DNA of 64,000 nucleotides, taken from NCBI RefSeq assembly GCF_025860405.1, contig NZ_CP063785.1:6139390-6203389 (forward strand), in the 5' to 3' direction. The notes under the pieces are model-generated. The model ran no database searches. It was not told where the DNA came from and saw only the letters and a program-made list of their open reading frames with translations. Positions 1 to 8,573 of the stretch are shown here, piece by piece (within the stretch, counting starts at the first letter, position 1; each line of letters opens with the position of its first letter). The position numbers and the translations under genes were made by a program. This DNA is from Tolypothrix sp. PCC 7712. Its GTDB lineage: Bacteria > Cyanobacteriota > Cyanobacteriia > Cyanobacteriales > Nostocaceae.

Positions 1-1362
1 CGCTAAGACTAATGCTTGTTTAGTCAGCTTTTGCGCCTCTTGCCAATTTTGGGCTTGCTCGTTCAAATTAGCTAAACTGCCTAAAGCATAAGCCTCTGTT
101 TTTTGATCTCCCAAATTGCGAGATTGTTGAATAGCGGTGGTGAGTTGCAGAGACGCGATTAATCGCGTCTGTACAAGAGTGCTGAGGAGCCAGTGCGTTG
201 CGGAGGACAGTTGCGTGGGCGGGTTTCCCGACTTGAGCAAACTGTCCGTTGGGGTTCCCCCCGTTGTAGCAACTGGCGTTGCTGAGTGGGGAGTGGGGAG
301 TTTGTTGAGGCTTTGGGCGAAGTTAATAGCGGCGTAAATACTTGCACGGCTGGGGGGGAGTTGTGCAAGCTGGGATTGAATGGCGGGTACTAGAGTTTCG
401 GCTGTGGAATGCTGTTTATCTGCGATGAGTAGGCTGAGAAGATTTAGCTGTGCCTGTACTTTGGTTAAAGGTGAAGGGGATAATTGCAGAGCTTCCTGAT
501 AATAAGCGATCGCATCTGTTGTTTGCTGCTGTGTGCGGGCGTTGTTCCCTAAACTCACAAGAATCGCCCCAAGCTCTGCATTTGATGGTAAACTCTTGGC
601 AATTTCTTGGCTTTGCTTTAACACCGCTTCCGATTTTTTCCCATCACCTATGGCTAACAGACTATCGCCAAGCGATCGCAATCCCACTGCTTTTTCTATG
701 GAGTTTGGTTGCGATTGTAATTTTTGATGCGCTTCTTCTAGTATTTCTACAGCCCGCAAGTAAGCGCCTTGGCTTCTCCAAGCCTGTGCTTGATTAATTA
801 GCGTCCGCACTACGCCAGGTTCGTACTTTAGCTGCGTATAAATTTTTGCTGCTTGTTGCCAGGTTATTAAAGCCGCCTCCGCTTGTCCCGTGGCTAATTG
901 CAAGCGTCCTTGAATATCTAAAGATTGAGCGAATATTTGCAGACTTTGGCTATTTTGTTCTGTATTGAGCAAATTTAAACTGTCTGTAATTGCCTTTTGT
1001 GCTTCCTGCCAAGCACCGAGTTGCTGGTAAGCTAGGGAAAGATTACTCAAAGTGGCAGCTTGTTTGATGCGATCGCCTTGAGTTTGATATTCCTTGACAG
1101 CTTGCTGCAATACCTGCACTGCCTCACTAAAATTGCCTGCATCGTAAAGCAATTTACCCTGTTGCAGTAGGGAAGCTGGATTGGCAATTTCCTTGACAAT
1201 CGGTTGAGATGAAGCAGCAATTCCCGGAACTACCGCCATAATTGGTGAACTCAAACTGCATAGCAAAGCCATAATAAAGTAAATAAACAGGCGGAAAAAT
1301 TTGATTTTTCGCCTATTTTCACCGGAATAACTGGCTATAGACAATTGAGTTAATTTCTTCAT
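1..1362 (-). CDS. Exported TPR-repeat protein, N-terminal part (gene runs off the left edge)
   Basis: An open frame runs from an ATG at 1362 to the window edge with no stop (454 codons), so the C-terminus is missing. After a basic start (MKKLTQ) a hydrophobic stretch at about residues 25-45 looks like a signal peptide or anchor. The rest is a series of TPR-like helices, with motifs such as LLYDAGNFSEAVQVLQQA and NLSLAYQQLGAWQEAQKA. Large cyanobacterial proteins of this type often end in a CHAT protease domain, which cannot be checked here. Codons covering about 150-290 are not TPR-like: they are made of dispersed repeat DNA (palindrome AGACGCGATTAATCGCGTCT and the element containing GGGTTTCCCGACTTGAG) and read through in frame. 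Confidence 0.8.
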   Translation of the reverse strand, partial: MKKLTQLSIASYSGENRRKIKFFRLFIYFIMALLCSLSSPIMAVVPGIAASSQPIVKEIANPASLLQQGKLLYDAGNFSEAVQVLQQAVKEYQTQGDRIKQAATLSNLSLAYQQLGAWQEAQKAITDSLNLLNTEQNSQSLQIFAQSLDIQGRLQLATGQAEAALITWQQAAKIYTQLKYEPGVVRTLINQAQAWRSQGAYLRAVEILEEAHQKLQSQPNSIEKAVGLRSLGDSLLAIGDGKKSEAVLKQSQEIAKSLPSNAELGAILVSLGNNARTQQQTTDAIAYYQEALQLSPSPLTKVQAQLNLLSLLIADKQHSTAETLVPAIQSQLAQLPPSRASIYAAINFAQSLNKLPTPHSATPVATTGGTPTDSLLKSGNPPTQLSSATHWLLSTLVQTRLIASLQLTTAIQQSRNLGDQKTEAYALGSLANLNEQAQNWQEAQKLTKQALVLA

Positions 1363-1519
1363 GGGATAGATTGTCAGCCTATTTACAGCAGAGTCTGCAA
1401 TCAAATCCTACAGGAATAGGGTCACTTTGATAAGCACCTCATAACGCTCGCCTGCAACTAAAGAAGTCACGATAGTTAGGTAGTCATAACTCCACAAGAT
1501 GTAAAAATTTTTGCGTTTT

Positions 1520-1644
1520 AGGGACTTCCAAATAAAAAAATATCCCAGTATTTATTGTGGGGTGGACATCTTGTCCGCCCAGCTTATGTGGCGGGCAAGA
1601 TGCCCGCCCCACAAGATGGAAGAATTTATTTCTTGGAAATCCCT
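1520..1644. repeat. 125-bp MITE-like element, copy 1
   Basis: One of three copies that are each exactly 125 bp (others 27476-27600 and 50066-50190). The ends are imperfect inverted repeats, AGGGACTTCCAAATAAA and the complement AGGGATTTCCAAGAAATAAA. The middle is a GC-rich palindrome (GGTGGACATCTTGTCCGCCC / GGCGGGCAAGATGCCCGCCC). There is no coding capacity. The flanks here read TTA on both sides if GGG...CCC is taken as the element. Confidence 0.8.
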
Positions 1645-1697
1645 TATATTTTTTTATCATCAGTAGGGTGGAATATAACTTAACTTTAGCGGTATTT

Positions 1698-1730
1698 AGA
1701 TCCCCGACTTTTTCAAAAAGTCGGGGATCT
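1698..1730. repeat. Perfect 33-nt palindrome (hairpin)
   Basis: AGATCCCCGACTTTTT is followed by one base and its exact reverse complement. The arms are 16 bp. It is a typical dispersed hairpin repeat of cyanobacterial spacers. The nearest gene end is far away, so a terminator role is not supported. Confidence 0.7.
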
Positions 1731-1820
1731 GGGAAGCAATGTTTACTTAAGTAAATGCTATTCATTAGTAGTGGACTAACACACCTAAAATGAGGCATTA
1801 GATTTGATTAAATTAACCGC

Positions 1821-1853
1821 AGATAAACGCCGATAAACGCCGATAAACGCCGA
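1821..1853. repeat. 10-bp tandem repeat (about 3 copies)
   Basis: The unit CGATAAACGC occurs three times in a row, the first copy beginning AG. It lies in the AT-rich spacer between the TPR gene and the small ORF at 2177. Apart from the repeats listed, 1363-2176 shows no coding potential. Confidence 0.7.
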
Positions 1854-2176
1854 TGAATTTTTGATATTGCATCAAATTCTTGAGCAAGGTACAACGAAGT
1901 CCAACAGTCTGCTTTTAGCTAGCTAATAAATGTCGAAAACGACTGTTGTTCATAGTTTTTTAGAGAAATATTTAAATTTTGTCTCCCCATATATTTACCT
2001 GAAGCATATAATCCTCTAAACATTATTAAATATTTTAATCAATTTATATGTAGCAAAAATCTACCAAAATATGGCATTTTAGTTAATAAGCTAACTCAGC
2101 CTAAAATTTTAAATTATTTTACGGAAAATTAACGTCATTTTAACACTAGAAAAAGAAGTTAACATTTTTATTAAAG

Positions 2177-2374
2177 ATGGAAACCGTACAATTTAGTGAA
2201 CTTAAGATTAATGAAATATATAAAATTGAGTTCCTCAACGGCTACAAATTACAGGGTAAATTTATAGGCATTAAAAGTGGACGTTACTATTTTTTAGATG
2301 ACAAAGGACAGAAATTCTCTTTCACCAACAACACTATTGTGCATCTGCGCTTTTATAAATCTCATGCTGAATAA
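2177..2374 (+). CDS. Small 65-aa protein, possibly Sm/SH3-like beta barrel
   Basis: 65 residues starting with an ATG; an AGAAG about 20 nt upstream is only a weak ribosome-site candidate. The pattern YKIEFLNGYKLQGKFIGI, a GRYYFLDDKGQ turn, then TIVHLRFY alternates as expected of short beta strands. It recalls the Sm1/Sm2 layout of Hfq-like or SH3-like proteins (LNG..LQG in particular). That is a visual resemblance only and no function can be assigned. Composition is AT-rich like the flanking DNA. The gene stands alone between repeat-filled spacers. Conservation in related genomes would decide whether it is a real gene. Confidence 0.55.
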   Translation: METVQFSELKINEIYKIEFLNGYKLQGKFIGIKSGRYYFLDDKGQKFSFTNNTIVHLRFYKSHAE

Positions 2375-2469
2375 AGTGTAATTGCAGAATCGCCAAGCCT
2401 AAACCAGACTAATCGCCGGGATGCGATCGCACATTCTAACTCAAATACCAATAGTACAGATAATTTTAA

Positions 2470-2697
2470 GGGCAAGGCAGTGCCCAGTCGTGTCAACTTA
2501 ACGTGAAACCCTCTTGGTTGGAAGGTTTCGCCCTCACCCTGTGCCCCTCTCCCACAGGGAGAAGGGAGCCAGAGATTTAGTTCCCCTTCTCCTGCGGGAG
2601 AAGGGGTTAGGGGATGAGGGCGCGAGGTATTTGTACAACGCCCGCCCTATATCGCTTTTAGCTGAAGTTGACACCTATGGGCAGTGCCTTGCCCCTA
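2470..2697. repeat. Repeat family A, copy 1 (about 228 bp, inverted-repeat ends)
   Basis: The outer ends are GGGCAAGGCAGTGCCCA and its near complement TGGGCAGTGCCTTGCCCC. Inside them sit GTGTCAACTTAA and GAAGTTGACACC. The core carries two short hairpins of CTCTCCC...GGGAGA type. Related copies lie at 10977, 38583, 39426 (two in tandem), 53028 and 61679. No ORF of its own is credible. Confidence 0.8.
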
Positions 2698-2743
2698 CCT
2701 GCGACATTGTATATTGAAAGTAAAATGAATGCGATCGCTTTGT

Positions 2744-2947
2744 AAACTAGCACTTGCAATTCACAAACTAGCACTTGCAACTCGTAAACTTGCTTTTGCA
2801 ACTCGCAAACTAACACTTGCAACTCTTAAACTTGCTTTTGCAACTCACAAACTAACACTTGCAACTCACAAACTAACACTTGCAACTCACAAACTAACAC
2901 TTGCAACTTGTAAACTTGCTTTTGCAACTCGTAAACTTGCTTTTGCA
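2744..2947. repeat. 21-bp tandem repeat array, nine full units plus a partial
   Basis: Two unit types alternate: AAACTARCACTTGCAACTC plus two bases, and AAACTTGCTTTTGCAACTC plus two bases. The period is exactly 21, so the array stays open as a seven-residue repeat (KLALATR-like). It ends 177 bp before the gene at 3125. No spacer-like variable sequences are present, so it is not a CRISPR. Confidence 0.85.
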
Positions 2948-3124
2948 GTTAATTTCCGGAAATATACTCTTATTTATGAATTTTGCTCATACTATTGCTA
3001 GCAAACTTCTGTAGCTTCACTGTGGCTAGTACATTTATTCATTGCGTATCTTAAAGGTATCTAAGGAACTCCGTATTAAGCATTATCAGGGTTCTTCATA
3101 TCAAAATTTCAACAGGAAAACTTT

Positions 3125-3493
3125 ATGGCGCAAAAGAGACGCAATTCCATCGCACTCACCAAAGCTGAACGACGGATTGAAGGGATGCAGATGATCAATT
3201 CTGACTTAGACTTTGGTAATGGGTTATCAATCGCCAGTTATCAAAATAAAATTTTGGAGATTCGAGATAAGTTAACCGCCTATAACCAAGCAAAAACAAT
3301 GGTGGAGACAACACACTCTGCATTAGTAGCAGCAGAAAGTGAGTTGAATATGATTTCTGAGCAAATGCTGCTGAGTGTTGCATCTCGCTATGGCAAAACT
3401 AGTGATGAGTATGGCATGGCTGGTGGAACACGCAGGATATATAGAAAGAAAGCACGTCCAGCAGTTCCAACAACATTGACTACGGATAAATAA
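3125..3493 (+). CDS. Conserved cyanobacterial small protein (paralogue of 38844-39239)
   Basis: 122 residues. The basic start (MAQKRRNSIAL) is followed by KAERRIEGMQMI, a helical middle likely to form a coiled coil (about 45-95), and a signature YGKTSDEYGMAGG near residue 105, then a basic tail. A second copy of this architecture at 38844-39239 has KAEFRVAGIKAI and YGKDSNEYELAGG. Upstream AGGAAAACTTT gives a ribosome site for the ATG. The family is recognisable by the YGK-x-EY-x-AGG motif, but I know no function. A 21-bp tandem array lies just upstream, as one also lies upstream of the paralogue. Confidence 0.75.
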   Translation: MAQKRRNSIALTKAERRIEGMQMINSDLDFGNGLSIASYQNKILEIRDKLTAYNQAKTMVETTHSALVAAESELNMISEQMLLSVASRYGKTSDEYGMAGGTRRIYRKKARPAVPTTLTTDK

Positions 3494-3663
3494 TTAAAAA
3501 TTTGCAATTACTTGCATTAGCCAGCAAAGAGGTAAATTGAAAAAATTTGCCTCTTTACTTGTGTAAAAAACCAAAATGAACGATGATTTACCCAAAATAC
3601 GTGCCTGCACTACCTCCTGCCGTTTTTTAGCTCCGTCGAACTCACGTTATATAAACAAAATTT

Positions 3664-5391
3664 ATGCTTAAGTATCAACAGGTTGATATCAAAAATATTG
3701 TAATAATAATTGCTACATGGATTGTCCTAGTCATTCTCGTAAACCCTATCGGGGATTTTCCTCTCAACGATGACTGGGCTTATGGTTGGAGTGTAAAAAC
3801 TTTACTAGAAACAGGTAATTTTCAACTTTCAGACTGGACTGCGACAAACCTATTATCTCAAGTTATCTGGGGAGCGCTGTTTTGTCTACCTTTTGGTTTT
3901 TCATTTACAGCACTTCGACTCTCAACTTTAACTTTAGGATTAATTGGTGTTCTCACCACTTATGGTCTATTGAGAGAAGTTAATACTAGCCCTAAAATTT
4001 CTCTGCTTGGAGCACTTATAATTGCTCTAAATCCTTTATATTTTGCGCTCTCTAACTCATTTATGAGTGATGTTCCTTCATTTACATTCACATTTGTATC
4101 TTTATATTTTTTAATTAGAGGTCTTAAAAGAGAGTCAAATATTGAATTTTTTTTGGGTGTATTAATTTCTTTTATATCTATTCTTAATCGTCAGTTGGGT
4201 TTATTAATTCTTCCAACATTTAGTTTAGCGTACCTGATAAAAAAAGGTTTCAAAATTAGAACCTTTATTGAAGCTATAACTCCAACTATTCTAGGGATAG
4301 CTTTGTATATATCCTATCCTCGTTGGTTACAGGCAACAGACCGAGCTCCTATCCTTTACAACTTTCAGAGTCATAAATTAGTAGAGACTTTTTCAAAAAG
4401 TTTTTTAGAAATTGTTGCAATTTACTCTAAAAATATATTATTAATCTCAGTATATTTAGGATTATTTATTTTCCCTTTTTTAATTCTTAATTTTTCTATA
4501 CAATTTAAAAACTTTTCTCTTCGTCAAAAACAAATTAGTCTTTTTTTCAGTTTTTTTATAGTCGCCATAATTTCAGTGTATTGTTTAGCTAAACACCAGC
4601 GAATGCCTTTTGTAGGCAATGTTATAGAATCTTTTGGTTTAGGTCCTCAAACAATAAATGGTTATAGCGCTTTCTTAAATCCAAATCTTACTTTAATAAC
4701 TTTAATTTCTAGAGTTTGGCAGATACTAACATTAGTAAGTATGGTTGGTGTTGCTTTATTGTTTCAGTGCTTATTTTTGGCTCTACTCCAAGTATTTAAC
4801 CAAAAGACAGACTTAAATCGAAAGTGGCTGTTAATGTTAACTATTTCTAGTATTATTCTATTCTTTTTACCAATTGCTGGATTAAAAGGTTTTTGGTTTG
4901 ATCGCTACCTCATTATTTTCTTGCCATTTTTATTGATGCTTATTTCAATGGCAATCACAAATTATAGTAAAAATAAGCTTACATTGAGAGCAGCTTCTAT
5001 CTGCTTAATGATGCTTTTGTTCTATGGCGGATTCACCATCACTGCAACCCATGATTATCTGTTATGGAACCGTGTTAGATGGCAAGCTGTCAACGATTTG
5101 ATGCAAACATCCCAAATATTGCCCAATCAAATAAACGGCGGATTTGAATTTAAAGGTTGGTATTTTGGGAATAAGCTGGAAATATGCAATCCTAAATATC
5201 ATAAAAGTTCCGCATATACTAGAGTTAATTGGAATGACTTCACTTGCCTTTGGGGTAGTGATAATTATAAATATAGTCTTTCTTTTGTACCTAATATTGG
5301 TTATGAAATAGAGAAAAAATATTCTTTTAGAAGATGGCTGCCTTGGAGGAAAGAAGACCTATATCTTTTACGTAAAAAAACAAAAATTTAA
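3664..5391 (+). CDS. Polytopic membrane glycosyltransferase, GT39/ArnT-like
   Basis: 575 residues with about 11-13 hydrophobic helices. The first periplasmic loop carries NDDWAYGWS after the first membrane segment (residues about 35-45), the acidic pair typical of GT-C enzymes that use polyprenyl-phosphate sugars. The length, the early acidic loop, and the soluble C-terminal part of about 90 residues (from NRVRWQAVNDL) fit dolichol-phosphate-mannose/ArnT-type transferases. The substrate is unknown and there are no glycan genes alongside. The gene is distinctly AT-rich compared with der downstream, which may mean recent transfer or relaxed constraint. It stands alone, followed by a hairpin at 5451-5498. 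Confidence 0.65.
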   Translation: MLKYQQVDIKNIVIIIATWIVLVILVNPIGDFPLNDDWAYGWSVKTLLETGNFQLSDWTATNLLSQVIWGALFCLPFGFSFTALRLSTLTLGLIGVLTTYGLLREVNTSPKISLLGALIIALNPLYFALSNSFMSDVPSFTFTFVSLYFLIRGLKRESNIEFFLGVLISFISILNRQLGLLILPTFSLAYLIKKGFKIRTFIEAITPTILGIALYISYPRWLQATDRAPILYNFQSHKLVETFSKSFLEIVAIYSKNILLISVYLGLFIFPFLILNFSIQFKNFSLRQKQISLFFSFFIVAIISVYCLAKHQRMPFVGNVIESFGLGPQTINGYSAFLNPNLTLITLISRVWQILTLVSMVGVALLFQCLFLALLQVFNQKTDLNRKWLLMLTISSIILFFLPIAGLKGFWFDRYLIIFLPFLLMLISMAITNYSKNKLTLRAASICLMMLLFYGGFTITATHDYLLWNRVRWQAVNDLMQTSQILPNQINGGFEFKGWYFGNKLEICNPKYHKSSAYTRVNWNDFTCLWGSDNYKYSLSFVPNIGYEIEKKYSFRRWLPWRKEDLYLLRKKTKI

Positions 5392-5450
5392 AATACAGTA
5401 GATTGCAAATTTGTGAGCCAGTAAATTAGCTTCCAAACTTGACCGAGACA

Positions 5451-5498
5451 ATTTTGGATTTTAGATTTTAGATTAAATCTAAAAATAAAATCCAAAAA
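5451..5498 (+). terminator. Hairpin after the glycosyltransferase gene, possible terminator
   Basis: TTTTGGATTTTAGATTTTAG pairs imperfectly with TCTAAAAATAAAATCCAAAA, 60 bp after the stop codon. The stem is AT-rich and the motif is also a common spacer repeat (a related one lies at 7437-7525), so a terminator role is only possible. Confidence 0.35.
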
Positions 5499-5529
5499 AC
5501 GGTTTCAAGCCTACGCCAGTTGCTTTATG

Positions 5530-5610
5530 TCGGGAAACCCGCCCACGAGAGTGGCTCACGCCACTTCTCTCAAGTCGGGAAACCCGCCCACGAGAGTGGC
5601 TCCTCCGTTT
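5530..5610. repeat. Tandem pair of the GTCGGGAAACCCGCCCACG repeat
   Basis: GTCGGGAAACCCGCCCACG followed by AGAGTGGCTC occurs twice in this stretch. The same sequence in the opposite orientation lies inside the TPR gene (about 190-285) and inside the element at 41953-42128. Confidence 0.7.
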
Positions 5611-5649
5611 ACGAAGAAGGAGCAAAAAAATCATTCAATACTTAAGTTC

Positions 5650-5732
5650 GTAGGGTGTGTTATGCCGTAGGCTAACGCACCTTGTTGTTGATGATGCGTC
5701 GGTGCGTTGCGCTGCGCGACAACACACCCTAC
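5650..5732. repeat. Repeat family E, copy 1 (GTAGGGTGTGTT...AACACACCCTAC)
   Basis: Inverted ends GTAGGGTGTGTT and AACACACCCTAC flank CGTAGGCTAACGCACC and GGTGCGTTGCGCTGCGCGAC. Other copies are at 40105-40188 and 55672-55749. The right half is repeated again at 5821-5857. The rest of 5392-6071 holds only C/T-rich short repeats (5940-5975). Confidence 0.75.
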
Positions 5733-6071
5733 ATTTAAATTCTTTCTCACGTCTCTTGGCGATCGCAATTATCCCCAACTATCAAAGCCTTGTCATTAGC
5801 TAATGATTTTCAGACTCAGCGTCGGTGCGTTGCGCTGCGCGACAACACACCCTACATTTAAATTCTTGAGTAAATATACCTCGTGCTGCAAGAAATGGGC
5901 AAAGGGAAAAGGTTAAATGGGAAAGGGAAAATCCAAACCCTTTCCCCCTTCCCCTTTCCCCTTTCCCCAACTTCTACAAAAAGTCTATTGACCTAAGCAA
6001 TTAAATCAAGACTTAAAGTAGCTAAAATGTAAAAACGTGATATATTACGTCTCTTACTTAATCCTGGTTTT

Positions 6072-7433
6072 ATGGCACTGCCAATTGTTGCAATTATCGG
6101 TCGCCCCAATGTGGGCAAATCTACCCTGGTTAATCGTCTCGCCGGGGAACAAACGGCGATAGTCCATGATGAACCAGGAGTAACGCGCGATCGCACTTAT
6201 ATGCCATCTTATTGGAGCGATCGCGAATTTTTGGTTGTCGATACAGGTGGCTTGGTCTTTAATGATGATACGGAATTTTTACCACTGATTCGCCAACAAG
6301 CAATGACGGCGCTAACCGAAGCGAGTGCGGCTATTTTTGTGGTTGATGGGCAAACTGGGCCTTCTCACGCTGATGAAGAAATTGCAGAGTGGTTACGTCA
6401 ACACCCTGTACCTGTACTGTTGGCTGTTAATAAATGTGAATCTCCCGAACAAGGATTAATCCAAGCTGCAGAATTTTGGCAATTAGGCTTAGGTGAACCT
6501 TACCCAATTTCTGCAATTCATGGTAGTGGTACAGGCGAATTGCTGGATGAGTTAATTAAGCACATTCCCCAGGTAACAGATGTACCGGAAACCAATGAAA
6601 TCAAAGTAGCAATTATTGGTCGCCCCAACGTTGGTAAATCTAGTTTATTAAACGCTTTTGTGGGAGAAGAAAGAGCGATTGTCAGTCCCATTTCTGGTAC
6701 AACCCGCGATGCGATTGATACCATGTTTGAGCGGGATGGACAAACCTATCGCTTGATTGATACTGCTGGTATTCGCAAAAAGAAAAGCATAGAATACGGC
6801 ACAGAATTCTTTAGTATTAACCGCGCTTTCAAAGCAATTCGCCGCGCCGATGTGGTGTTAATGGTAATTGACGCTTTAGACGGAGTTACCGAACAAGACC
6901 AAAAATTAGCAGGACGAGTGATTGATGAAGGGAGAGCTTGTATAGTTGTAGTCAATAAATGGGATGCTGTGGAAAAAGACTCCTACACCATTTATGACTA
7001 TGAAAAGACTATGCAATCCCGGTTGCATTTTACCGAATGGGCAGACACAATATTTGTCAGTGCTTTAACAGGACAACGCGTCGAGAAAATTTTAGAATTA
7101 GTCAATCAAGCTGCAGAATCGCACAAACGCCGTGTCAGCACATCTGTAATTAACGAAGTTTTAGAAGATGCAGTCAGTTGGCATTCACCACCAACCTCAC
7201 GGGGTGGGCGACAAGGTAGAATTTATTACGGTACTCAAGTCAGTAGCCAACCACCCACGATCGCACTGTTCGTTAACGATGCAAAACGCTTTAACGAAAA
7301 CTACCGCCGCTACATCGAAAGACAATTCCGCCAACAACTAGGATTTAAAGGCACTCCCATTCGTTTATTGTGGCGCAGTAAGAAAGTCCGTGATGCTGAA
7401 GTTGCTAGTATCAATCGTGCTACCCGCGTTTAA
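6072..7433 (+). CDS. der: Ribosome-assembly GTPase Der (EngA)
   Basis: 453 residues with two consecutive Era-type GTPase domains, the hallmark of Der, which acts in maturation of the 50S subunit. The first P-loop is GRPNVGKST (about 10-18) with DTGG as G3 and NKCE as G4. The second is GRPNVGKSS (about 182-190) with DTAG and NKWD. The C-terminal KH-like domain (RQGRIYYGTQ to RQQLGFKGTPIRLLWRSKK) is complete. Length is normal. An ATG follows TTAATCCTGGTTTT. The ecfT gene follows in the same direction after 106 bp. Confidence 0.97.
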   Translation: MALPIVAIIGRPNVGKSTLVNRLAGEQTAIVHDEPGVTRDRTYMPSYWSDREFLVVDTGGLVFNDDTEFLPLIRQQAMTALTEASAAIFVVDGQTGPSHADEEIAEWLRQHPVPVLLAVNKCESPEQGLIQAAEFWQLGLGEPYPISAIHGSGTGELLDELIKHIPQVTDVPETNEIKVAIIGRPNVGKSSLLNAFVGEERAIVSPISGTTRDAIDTMFERDGQTYRLIDTAGIRKKKSIEYGTEFFSINRAFKAIRRADVVLMVIDALDGVTEQDQKLAGRVIDEGRACIVVVNKWDAVEKDSYTIYDYEKTMQSRLHFTEWADTIFVSALTGQRVEKILELVNQAAESHKRRVSTSVINEVLEDAVSWHSPPTSRGGRQGRIYYGTQVSSQPPTIALFVNDAKRFNENYRRYIERQFRQQLGFKGTPIRLLWRSKKVRDAEVASINRATRV

Positions 7434-7539
7434 AATTTTGGATTTTGGATTTTAGATTTTAGACTGGAGTGGACTAACTGGAAATCAGAAGCTTTCATAC
7501 CTAACACAGGCTTAATAATCTAAAATCTAAAATTGCCAC

Positions 7540-8466
7540 ATGGATTTACTGCGATCGCTACCTCTGGGACTTTATTTAGAAGAACCTCAAACTTGGCTGC
7601 ATAGAATTGATCCCCGCGTCAAGTTTGCTTGGTTGATGAGTTTACTCACCAGTTATTTATTTGCCCCTATCGAATGGCGGGTACTGCTGGTCATAGTATT
7701 GATTTTTGTGACTCTCACTGCCAGAATTCCTAAAAGAGTATGGCAGCAGCAAATGGGCTGGTTATTACTATTGTCGGTTCTTGTTTTATTAATTGCCGCT
7801 ATCAGCCCAGATGGTTTAGGTGTAAATTATCAGCCCCGTCTCCCAGCCAACGAGCAAATTTTAACTCAGCCATCCACTGCCAAGCCGCCAAATATTGATG
7901 AAAAAGCAGAATTTGGCAATAAAGAATATAGATATGTGTTATTTCACCAAGGGCCAGTCAAAGTCAATCGCCGTTCTTTAGATTTAGCGGTGCGCTTAAG
8001 TACAATTTTATTTACCGTAATTTATAGTACTAACCTCTACCTGCTAACCACAGCGCCAGAAGAAATTACAGCAGGTTTAGAAAGCTTAATGCAACCACTG
8101 CGACGGCTGAAATTACCTGTAACAGAAGTAGCTTTAACTTTAACTTTATCTTTGCGGTTTATTCCTCTAGTCTTAGAAGAAGTGCAGAATTTAGTGCGAT
8201 CGGTAATGACTAGGGCGATTAATTGGAAAAAGCTAGGAATCAAAGGCGCAGTCAAGCTTTGGATGATTGTAGCAGAAAGATTATTAGAAAATTTGCTACT
8301 CCGTGCCGAACAAATGGCGAGTGCAATGATGGTGCGCGGTTTTACCAGCCCTAACGAGCATCGCGTATTGTGGCATGACTTACGCTTAAAAAGGTGGGAC
8401 TGGCTAGCGATCGCAATTTTAAGTTTATTTTGGGGCGTGCGCTTATTACTCGGCATCCAGGTTTAA
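7540..8466 (+). CDS. ecfT: Energy-coupling factor transporter transmembrane protein (EcfT/CbiQ family)
   Basis: 308 residues. The start DLLRSLPLGLYLEEPQTWLHRIDPRVKF and the early hydrophobic segments are typical of CbiQ/EcfT, the scaffold that couples a vitamin- or metal-specific S component to the ECF ATPases. The conserved coupling helices lie in the C-terminal half: LTLSLRFIPLVLEEVQNLV and EQMASAMMVRGF with the Ala-Arg-Gly type signature. A hydrophilic insert (about 95-135) separates the helices. No S component or ATPase is adjacent, so it probably belongs to a shared group II module. The gene directly follows der. Confidence 0.85.
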   Translation: MDLLRSLPLGLYLEEPQTWLHRIDPRVKFAWLMSLLTSYLFAPIEWRVLLVIVLIFVTLTARIPKRVWQQQMGWLLLLSVLVLLIAAISPDGLGVNYQPRLPANEQILTQPSTAKPPNIDEKAEFGNKEYRYVLFHQGPVKVNRRSLDLAVRLSTILFTVIYSTNLYLLTTAPEEITAGLESLMQPLRRLKLPVTEVALTLTLSLRFIPLVLEEVQNLVRSVMTRAINWKKLGIKGAVKLWMIVAERLLENLLLRAEQMASAMMVRGFTSPNEHRVLWHDLRLKRWDWLAIAILSLFWGVRLLLGIQV

Positions 8467-8573
8467 GTTTCAGACAGCGATTGCGAAACAGCCGCGATGA
8501 TGGACGGAATCTCAACTCCGACAACCTCTAACCCTTTGTTAATTACGAATTACGAATTACGAATTAGTAATTT

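Noticed and set aside
2744..2947. CRISPR array candidate (also 39889-40065)
   Set aside because: Units are contiguous with no spacers between them and no cas genes are in the window.
2729..3001. 90-residue open frame of KLTLATH-type repeats
   Set aside because: It is the translation of the 21-bp tandem array; no ribosome site, and open only because 21 is divisible by 3.
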